Positions 22,311 to 27,500 of a stretch of DNA of 27,500 bases are shown one piece after another. The stretch's first letter is position 1. The number at the start of each line of letters is the position of its first letter. This stretch comes from Symsagittifera roscoffensis (Eukaryota; Xenacoelomorpha; Acoela; Convolutidae), in contig NW_026970970.1 in assembly GCF_963678635.1 (NCBI RefSeq), forward strand, positions 27,501 to 55,000, read 5' to 3'. The position numbers and the translations under genes were made by a program. Under the pieces are notes generated by a model. It made no database searches. It was not told where the DNA came from and saw only the letters and a list, made by a program, of their open reading frames with translations.

Positions 22311-22755
22311 GCGGCTTAATTTGACTCAACACGGGAAATCTCACCAGGTCCAGACATCTTAAGGATTGACAGATTGATGATCTTTCATGATTATATGGGC
22401 GGTGGTGCATGGCCGTTCTTAGTTAGTGGAGTGATCTGTCTGGTTAATTCCGATAACGAACGAGATCTTGATCATCTAAATAGTGCCATTCTCGTTAGAG
22501 TATTGGTTACTTCTTAGAGGTACTATGTGCAATTAAATAGCACAAGTGAAGTGAGGCTATAACAGGTCTGTGATGCCCTTAGATGTCCTGGACTGCACGC
22601 GCGCTACACTGGTGAATTTAAATTGAGGGATAACCTTGGCCTATATGGTCCGGGTAATCACCTAAAATTCATGAGCGTGAAGGGGATCGAATGTTGTAAC
22701 TTGCATTCGTGAACCAGGAATTCCTAGTACTCGGTAGTCAACAACTACTGGGGAT

Positions 22756-22795
<40 letters not shown>

Positions 22796-22881
22796 TGATT
22801 GGATGTTTAAGCAAGAATTGCGGAAGCCCGTCGCTGAGACTTCGGTCCTGGCAATAGGTGGAAGCGGATCGAGCTTAATTG

Positions 22882-22919
<38 letters not shown>

Positions 22920-22940
22920 GGAACCTGCGGAAGGATCAGT
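21125..22940 (+). rRNA. SSU rRNA: Small-subunit (18S) ribosomal RNA
   Basis: This gene makes the RNA of the 40S ribosomal subunit, which decodes mRNA. The 5' end is set by AACTGATTGATCCTGTCAG, a variant of the usual ACCTGGTTGATCCTGCCAG, and the 3' end by GAACCTGCGGAAGGATCA. Universal landmarks are in order: GTGCCAGCAGCCGCGGTAA (21687-21705, 530 loop), GGATTAGATACCCTCGTA (about 22132), AACTTAAAGGAATTGACGGA (about 22267), GTACACACCGCCCGTCGC (22772-22789, decoding region) and GTAACAAGGTTTCCGTAGG (22901-22919). Length is about 1816 nt, normal for an animal 18S. It is complete and has no insertion or intron that I can see. Substitutions at normally fixed sites (for example TAATACCAGC where most eukaryotes have TAATTCCAGC) point to a fast-evolving lineage. 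It is first in the SSU-5.8S-LSU polymerase I transcript. End positions are inferred from homology and may be off by a few nt. Confidence 0.99.
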
Positions 22941-23051
22941 GACTAATGCCACTGTTTGAGCGAAGAGCCGGTCAGCTCATTAAATATGACCCGGTACGCA
23001 GTAGATCTTTTTGGAGATTTTGCTGAAAGATGGTGGTGCATAATCAAGAAA

Positions 23052-23351
23052 GAGTCGGTGGTGCATGAGTGTAAGAGAGACGGTGGTGCATGAGACTGGG
23101 GATTGGCTCCCAGTCAAAGTAGCTTGCTCGGTGGTTGATGATAGCAAGAAAGAGTCGGTGGTGCATGAGAGTAAGAGAGACGGTGGTGCATGAGACTGGG
23201 GATTGGCTCCCAGTTAAAGTAGCTTGCTCGGTGGTTGATAATAGCAAGGAAGAGTCGGTGGTGCATGTGAGTAAGAGAGACGGTGGTGCATGAGACTGGG
23301 GATTGGCTCCCAGTTAAAGTAGCTTGCTCGGTGGTTGATAATAGCAAGGAA
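23052..23351 (+). repeat. ITS1 100-bp tandem repeat, 3 copies
   Basis: GAGTCGGTGGTGCATG starts at 23052, 23152, 23252 and 23352 (the last begins a partial copy). Each unit has two GGTGGTGCATG words and the hairpin GACTGGG...CCCAGT(C/T); the C-to-T change in copies 2 and 3 turns a G-C pair into G-U and keeps the stem. The unit is the same family as the IGS element at 1081-1175. Reverse-strand open frames here simply follow the repeat and are not genes. Confidence 0.95.
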
Positions 23352-23377
23352 GAGTCGGTGGTGCATGATAGCATGAT

Positions 23378-23533
23378 GTTCCTTCATGGTTCATCTAAGA
23401 GTTGGTCTAGCTAAGGTTAGATTGGCTCAAGGTAGTCCTTAATGGATCACCTTAGATTCCCGAAAGATAATTCAAAGAGAGTTGACCTGATGCAAGTTAG
23501 GTTAACTCAAGGTGATCCTTGTTGGTGATCCTT
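23378..23533 (+). repeat. IGS 168-bp repeat copy inside ITS1
   Basis: The stretch carries TCATCTAAGAGTTGG, CTCAAGGTAGTCCTTAATGG, ATCACCTTAGATTCCCGAAA, GAGAGTTGACCTGATGCAAG and GGTGATCCTT in the same order as the 168-bp IGS unit of 1-1080, with scattered substitutions and without the 14-bp internal duplication. It is about one unit long. It is followed by the hairpin element, exactly as at the right end of the IGS array. This is a copied IGS segment within the transcribed region. Confidence 0.93.
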
Positions 23534-23670
23534 AGTATGATGGTGGTGCATTAGCAAGAAAAACGGTGGTGCATGATAGCTTGAGACTGGGGATGGGCTC
23601 CCAGTCAAAGTAGCTTGCTCGGTGTGGATGATAGCAAGTGAGAGTCAGTGGTGCATTATAGCAAGAGAGA
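23534..23670 (+). repeat. Dispersed hairpin element, second ITS1 block
   Basis: It contains GGTGGTGCAT twice, GAGACTGGGGATGGGCTCCC followed by AGTC (hairpin GACTGGG/CCCAGTC) and AAAGTAGCTTGCTCGGTG, then a degenerate return of the 100-bp unit (AGAGTCAGTGGTGCAT, about 23641). It matches 1081-1175 and the 100-bp repeats. Its order after the 168-bp copy reproduces the IGS junction at about 1072-1165. Confidence 0.9.
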
Positions 23671-23860
23671 AGGTAGCCAAATGTCTCGTCATTGTTGACG
23701 CCAAAATCAGGTAGCCAAATGCCTCGTCATTTTTGACGCCAAAAGCAGGTAGCCAAATGCCTCGTCATTTTTGACGCCAAAAGCAGGTAGCCAAATGCCT
23801 CGTCATTGTTGACGCCAAAAGCAGGTAGCCAAATGCCTCGTCATTGTTGACGCCAAAAGG
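23671..23860 (+). repeat. ITS1 38-bp tandem repeat, 5 copies
   Basis: AGGTAGCCAAATG starts at 23671, 23709, 23747, 23785 and 23823. Each unit has the inverted repeat CGTCA/TGACG with a 4-nt loop, TTGT or TTTT. The loop varies while the stem is unchanged. There are no unique spacers, so it is not a CRISPR array. Confidence 0.96.
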
Positions 23861-24042
23861 AAGTCGCTCAAACTTGGGTATTCTGTTGATCAAAAAGCTG
23901 TTTAGATGGTAGCTTAGGAGTAACTTCTCCTAGATAAGCTTGTTTGTTGGTCGTTTAAACAGTGTACGATTTTCAGTTTGCTTTCGTTAGAGAAAGACTG
24001 AGGAAAGCGAAGGCCCGAATGCTTAAGAACAGGGTGATCTAT

Positions 24043-24273
24043 GCTTGGGTAATCACACTTAGTACGAGAGGAACAGTGTGTTCAGTTCCCTGGTTTCAAG
24101 CGTCTGCCTGAGAAGGCGGATGCGAAGCTACAATTGATGACCTAAAGCGTAGATTGAATTGCTCTATCTGCATCATGAAAATTGCCTTTAATGGTTTAAA
24201 TTGGCAGTATCAAGTATATTGATGCTGTTGACCCCGATGTCAGATAGGAATGCAATCCCCCATTGATGATGGG
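24043..24273 (+). pseudogene. LSU (28S) rRNA 3'-terminal fragment, copy 1, within ITS1
   Basis: GGGTAATCACACTTAGTACG plus AGAGGAAC aligns to the LSU domain VI segment that reads GGTAATCCTGCTCAGTACGAG in most eukaryotes. The sarcin-ricin loop AGTACGAGAGGAAC is intact at 24061-24074, followed by GTGTGTTCAGTTCCCTGG and GATGCGAAGCTAC, also LSU-like. Downstream to about 24257 the sequence is plausibly the divergent LSU 3' end. It closes with CCCAT (24258-24262) / ATGGG (24269-24273), a possible 3'-end hairpin. Only a few hundred nt of an LSU of several kb are present, and it lies upstream of 5.8S, so a duplicated fragment is the simplest reading. A functional separately encoded LSU piece is not excluded, because the rest of LSU is outside the window. 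Confidence 0.85.
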
Positions 24274-24448
24274 AGGTCGCTCGAACTTGGGTATTCTGTT
24301 GATCAAAGAGCTGTTTAGATGTAGTACCGGTGTGATACATGTGATTGCATTGAGAGAGCGTTTAAACAGTGTTCGATCTTCAGTTTGCCTTCGTAAGAGT
24401 AAGACTGAGAAAAGCGAGGGCCCAAACGCTCAAAAACAGGGTGATCTA

Positions 24449-24677
24449 TGCTTGGGTAACACTTAGTACGAGAGGAACAGTGTGTTCAGTTCCCTGGTTT
24501 CAAGCGTCTGCCTGAGAAGGCGGATGCGAAGCTACAATTGATGACCTAAAGCGTAGATTGAATTGCTCTATCTGCATCATGAAAATTGCCTTTAATGGTT
24601 TAAATTGGCAGTATCAAGTATATTGATGCTGTTGACCCCGATGTCAGATAGGAATGCAATCCCCCATTGATGATGGG
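24449..24677 (+). pseudogene. LSU (28S) rRNA 3'-terminal fragment, copy 2, within ITS1
   Basis: This copy is identical to copy 1 from the sarcin-ricin loop (24465-24478) to GATGGGAGGTC, over roughly 210 bp. It differs just before the loop, where it has GGGTAACACTTAG in place of GGGTAATCACACTTAG (3 nt shorter). Identity within the LSU part, against visible divergence in the spacer part of the same units, suggests recent duplication, or conversion from an LSU gene. Confidence 0.85.
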
Positions 24678-24679
24678 AG

Positions 24680-26339
24680 GTCACTCAAACTTGGGTATTC
24701 TGTTGATCAAAGAGCTGTTCAGATGTAGTACCGGTGTGATACATGTGATTGCATTGAGAGCGCGTTTAAACAGTGTTCGATCTTCAGTTTGCCGTTGTAA
24801 GAGAAAGACTGAGGAAAGCGAAGGCCCAAATGCTTAAGAACAGGGTGGTCCAGACAGCTCAAAGTCCGACTGCGGTTGGCTTTGTTCTAATCGAGTGAAC
24901 ACTTACTTTTGGAGAAATCCGATCGTAGGAGTGATCAGTCTTCGGATTGATCCGGTTCTTTTACTGGTGTATCTGTCAGATCCTTAGGGACTGGATAGAA
25001 CACTTAAGCAAGTCGCTCGAACTTGGGTATTCTGTTGATCAAAGAGCTGTTCAGATGTAGTACCGGTGTGATACATGTGATTGCATTGAGAGCGCGTTTA
25101 AACAGTGTTCGATCTTCAGTTTGCCGTTGTAAGAGAAAGACTGAGGAAAGCGAAGGCCCAAATGCTTAAGAACAGGGTGGTCCAGACAGCTCAAAGTCCG
25201 ACTGCGGTTGGCTTTGTTCTAATCGAGTGAACACTTACTTTTGGAGAAATCCGATCGTAGGAGTGATCAGTCTTCGGATTGATCCGGTTCTTTTACTGGT
25301 GTATCTGTCAGATCCTTAGGGACTGGATAGAACACTTAAGCAAGTCGCTCGAACTTGGGTATTCTGTTGATCAAAGAGCTGTTCAGATGTAGTACCGGTG
25401 TGATACATGTGATTGCATTGAGAGCGCGTTTAAACAGTGTTCGATCTTCAGTTTGCCGTTGTAAGAGAAAGACTGAGGAAAGCGAAGGCCCAAATGCTTA
25501 AGAACAGGGTGGTCCAGACAGCTCAAAGTCCGACTGCGGTTGGCTTTGTTCTAATCGAGTGAACACTTACTTTTGGAGAAATCCGATCGTAGGAGTGATC
25601 AGTCTTCGGATTGATCCGGTTCTTTTACTGGTGTATCTGTCAGATCCTTAGGGACTGGATAGAACACTTAAGCAAGTCGCTCGAACTTGGGTATTCTGTT
25701 GATCAAAGAGCTGTTCAGATGTAGTACCGGTGTGATACATGTGATTGCATTGAGAGCGCGTTTAAACAGTGTTCGATCTTCAGTTTGCCGTTGTAAGAGA
25801 AAGACTGAGGAAAGCGAAGGCCCAAATGCTTAAGAACAGGGTGGTCCAGACAGCTCAAAGTCCGACTGCGGTTGGCTTTGTTCTAATCGAGTGAACACTT
25901 ACTTTTGGAGAAATCCGATCGTAGGAGTGATCAGTCTTCGGATTGATCCGGTTCTTTTACTGGTGTATCTGTCAGATCCTTAGGGACTGGATAGAACACT
26001 TAAGCAAGTCGCTCGAACTTGGGTATTCTGTTGATCAAAGAGCTGTTCAGATGTAGTACCGGTGTGATACATGTGATTGCATTGAGAGCGCGTTTAAACA
26101 GTGTTCGATCTTCAGTTTGCCGTTGTAAGAGAAAGACTGAGGAAAGCGAAGGCCCAAATGCTTAAGAACAGGGTGGTCCAGACAGCTCAAAGTCCGACTG
26201 CGGTTGGCTTTGTTCTAATCGAGTGAACACTTACTTTTGGAGAAATCCGATCGTAGGAGTGATCAGTCTTCGGATTGATCCGGTTCTTTTACTGGTGTAT
26301 CTGTCAGATCCTTAGGGACTGGATAGAACACTTAAGCAA
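24680..26339 (+). repeat. ITS1 332-bp tandem repeat, 5 copies: ITS1-ITS2 fusion lacking 5.8S
   Basis: Anchors G-TC(G/A)CTC(G/A)AACTTGG lie at 24680, 25012, 25344, 25676 and 26008, and then at 26340 for the 5.8S-bearing unit. The copies are nearly identical. The first part of each unit equals the ITS1 tail that precedes the true 5.8S (up to TGCGGTTGGCTTTGTTCTAA). It continues with no 5.8S into sequence matching the beginning of ITS2 (TGAACACTTACTTTTGGAG, ending AGAACACTTAAGCA). A UUCG-capped hairpin GATCAGTC-TTCG-GATTGATC (one G-U pair) sits in the ITS2-like half and is conserved in form in real ITS2. Confidence 0.95.
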
Positions 26340-26577
26340 GTCGCTCGAACTTGGGTATTCTGTTGATCAAAGAGCTGTTCAGATGTAGTACCGGTGTGAT
26401 ACATGTGATTGCATTGAGAGCGCGTTTAAACAGTGTTCGATCTTCAGTTTGCCGTTGTAAGAGAAAGACTGAGGAAAGCGAAGGCCCAAATGCTAAAAAA
26501 CAGGGTGGTCGAGACAGCTCAAAGTCCGACTGCGGTTGGCTTTGTTCTAAATCAAACCAGTGCTAGATGGTCGAAAA
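26340..26577 (+). repeat. Final ITS1 repeat half-unit leading into 5.8S
   Basis: It matches the 332-bp unit from its anchor through TGCGGTTGGCTTTGTTCTAA (ending 26550). It then runs into 27 nt not found in the other units (26551-26577), directly before 5.8S. Small differences from the array include GCTAAAAAACAGGGTGGTCG. Together with the ITS2 half-unit it forms a 520-bp version of the 332-bp unit with 5.8S inside. Confidence 0.9.
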
Positions 26578-26733
26578 ACAACCTTCAACGGGGGATCACT
26601 AGGCTCGCTTTACGAGGAGGAGCACAGCTATATGTGTTAATTCAGTAAGAATCGCAAGATTTGTTTACTGACCTCTCTAACGCAAAAGGCGGTCTCAGCT
26701 TCGGCTGTTGATCGCGTCCGAATCAGGGTTATT
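26578..26733 (+). rRNA. 5.8S rRNA: 5.8S ribosomal RNA, divergent
   Basis: 5.8S pairs with LSU in the 60S subunit. The 5' part CCTTCAACGGGGGATCACTA, continuing GGCTCG, corresponds to the usual CTTTCAACGGTGGATCACTCGGCTCG. AGGAGCACAGCTA stands for AAGAACGCAGCTA, and TAACGCAAAAGGCGG for GAACGCAnATGGCGG. Near the 3' end is the UUCG hairpin CAGC-TTCG-GCTG (26696-26707). The 3' end GTCCGAATCAGGGTTA (26716-26731) pairs with the LSU 5' end TAACCTGATTTGGAC (27046-27060), with one bulged G and one G-U, the canonical 5.8S-LSU contact. Length of about 156 nt is normal. Several usually invariant bases are changed, so this is either a fast-evolving functional gene (favoured by the pairing) or a non-functional variant repeat. 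Ends are homology-based and approximate. Confidence 0.9.
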
Positions 26734-27043
26734 TGAAATCGATTGAACGCTTACTTTTGGAGAAATCTGAGGGTAAGAGCGATCTGTCTTCGGATTGGTC
26801 CGTTCTTTTGCTGGTGTATCTACGAGATCCTTCGGGATTGGTTAGAACACTTAAATCAAGTCGCTCAAACTTGGGTATTCTGTTGATCAAAGAGCTGTTC
26901 AGATGTAGTACCGGTGTGATACATGTGATTGCATTGAGAGCGCGTTTAAACAGTGTTCGATCTTCAGTTTGCCTAAGCTAGAGTGATAAACTCCTGCACA
27001 TTACTACTTCGGTAGTTTTATGGATGCTTGAGTGCCTTTAAAT
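26734..27043 (+). other. Internal transcribed spacer 2 (ITS2)
   Basis: This spacer lies between 5.8S and LSU and is about 310 nt. Its first 126 nt match the second half of the 332-bp ITS1 repeats with substitutions. The next 115 nt are another partial copy of the ITS1-type first half. The last 70 nt are unique and contain a perfect UUCG hairpin ACTAC-TTCG-GTAGT (27003-27016). The boundaries follow from the 5.8S-LSU pairing. Confidence 0.9.
26860..26974 (+). repeat. Partial 332-bp unit inside ITS2
   Basis: From GTCGCTCAAACTTGGGTATT to TTCGATCTTCAGTTTGCC the sequence is almost identical to the first 115 nt of the ITS1 332-bp unit. It then switches to TAAGCTAGAGTG, unique to ITS2. The repeat array therefore extends on both sides of the 5.8S gene. 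A short forward open frame across it merely follows the repeat. Confidence 0.95.
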
Positions 27044-27385
27044 CGTAACCTGATTTGGACGAGAGAACCCCCTGAACTTAAGCATATCAGTAAGGGGAGG
27101 AAAAGAAATCAACCGAGAATCCCTTAGTAATGGCGAATGAACAGGGAAAAGCTCATCGGGAAGAGGAGTGGTAACACTCCTCGGTGTCCGGTATGGTTTG
27201 CTGCCTGGCTTGTTGACTTGACTGGATGTCTATTGGAAAATAGCATCAAAGAGGGTAAAAATCCCGTAACAGTCTTGTTATAACTTGTCGACGGCGCATT
27301 CCTATGAGTAGAGTTGTTTGAAAGTGCAACTCGAAGCTGGAGATATGTCTCTCCAAAAGCTAATTATAAAGCGAGACCGATAGCA

Positions 27386-27423
<38 letters not shown>

Positions 27424-27500
27424 GAGAGAGTGAAAAGTACGTGAAACCGTTGAAGGAGAACTGGAGTGAGCGTTATCATGCCCAATGTCTTGAACTTGAT
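27044..27500 (+). rRNA. LSU rRNA: Large-subunit (28S) ribosomal RNA, 5' portion (cut by window end)
   Basis: The 5' end is set by TAACCTGATTTGGAC pairing to the 5.8S 3' end. It is followed by the hallmark CCCTGAACTTAAGCATATCA, GGAGGAAAAGAAATCAACCG, ATCCCTTAGTAATGGCGAAT and GAACAGGGAAAAGCTCATCG, all close to eukaryotic LSU domain I. Further down are GCGAGACCGATAGCAAACAA, GTACCGTGAGGGAAAGTTGA and AAAAGCACTCTGAAGAGAGA, the conserved D1-D2 boundary region. The gene continues beyond the window, so its 3' end and any break in it cannot be judged here. It is the last gene of the polymerase I transcript. Confidence 0.99.

Larger units (their letters stand above)
23863..24679 (+). repeat. Two ITS1 units (413 and 404 bp) carrying LSU-derived segments
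   Basis: Unit anchors GTCGCTC(A/G)AACTTGGG lie at 23863 and 24276, with the next at 24680. The first half of each unit matches the 332-bp repeats that follow (TTCTGTTGATCAAA, TTTAAACAGTGT, GAGGAAAGCGAAGGCCC-like, AACAGGGTG). After AACAGGGTGATC the sequence switches to an LSU 3' fragment and then returns to GTCGCTC. Unit 1 is the more diverged: it has GATGGTAGCTTAGGAGTAAC where later units have GATGTAGTACCGGTGTG. Confidence 0.9.
22941..26577 (+). other. Internal transcribed spacer 1 (ITS1), about 3.6 kb, repeat-built
   Basis: This spacer lies between the mature SSU 3' end and the 5.8S start. At about 3.6 kb it is several times longer than a typical animal ITS1. Contents in order: a short unique leader (22941-23051), 100-bp repeats, a 168-bp IGS repeat copy with hairpin element, 38-bp repeats, two units carrying LSU 3' fragments, five 332-bp units lacking 5.8S, and a final unit that leads into the real 5.8S. 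Expected to be transcribed and discarded during processing. Confidence 0.9.

Noticed and set aside
21125-22940. Intron or mobile-element insertion in SSU
   Set aside because: Landmark spacing and total length are normal, with no extra block.
23044-23374. Reverse frames of 67 and 86 codons with repeated HHRL/SYT-like segments
   Set aside because: They are translations of the 100-bp ITS1 repeats (100 is not a multiple of 3, so the two frames alternate); no coding signal.
23671-23860. CRISPR-like regular short repeats
   Set aside because: Units are contiguous 38-bp tandem repeats with no unique spacers, and the locus is eukaryotic rDNA.
24263-26981. Several forward frames of 67-82 codons containing the same GILLIKELF-type segment
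   Set aside because: All come from the ITS1/ITS2 repeat unit; they end randomly in LSU-like, 5.8S or ITS2 sequence and are spacer.

Overview
This window is one nuclear ribosomal DNA unit of a eukaryote, read from inside the intergenic spacer (IGS) to the start of the large-subunit rRNA. All genes are on the + strand. There are no convincing protein-coding genes. The SSU, with motifs such as GTGCCAGCAGCCGCGG and GTACACACCGCCCGTCGC, and the LSU 5' end are clearly eukaryotic and look metazoan. My best guess is a fast-evolving nematode-like lineage, but I cannot confirm this without a search and hold it with low confidence.

Layout: 1-1080, IGS array of a 168-bp repeat. 1081-1762, IGS sequence rich in short inverted repeats, ending in a 32-nt T run. 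1763-19312, a 17.5-kb array of about 47.7 nearly identical 368-bp units. 19313-19830, decayed satellite copies. 19831-20293, AT-palindrome block and the probable promoter / 5' external transcribed spacer (ETS) start. 20294-21007, two 357-bp ETS repeats. 21125-22940, SSU (18S) rRNA. 22941-26577, a very long ITS1 (about 3.6 kb) made almost wholly of repeats. 26578-26733, a divergent 5.8S rRNA. 26734-27043, ITS2. 27044-27500, LSU (28S) rRNA 5' end, cut by the window edge.

The unusual biology is in ITS1 and ITS2. (i) ITS1 carries a block copied from the IGS: the 168-bp repeat joined in the same order to a hairpin element. (ii) It carries two copies of an LSU 3'-terminal fragment that includes the intact sarcin-ricin loop, upstream of 5.8S, out of order with respect to the LSU gene. 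(iii) The 5.8S gene lies inside one member of a tandem array. Five 332-bp units before it are the same ITS1-to-ITS2 sequence with 5.8S removed between AAATC direct repeats, and a partial unit follows in ITS2. A recurrent hairpin element (GACTGGG...CCCAGTC) occurs in the IGS, the 5' ETS and ITS1, with pair-preserving changes.

SSU, 5.8S and LSU would be co-transcribed by RNA polymerase I and processed out of one precursor. The pairing of the 5.8S 3' end with the LSU 5' end is visible and supports the annotated 5.8S being functional despite its divergence. Some of the array structure could be affected by assembly of long repeats; this is noted where relevant.
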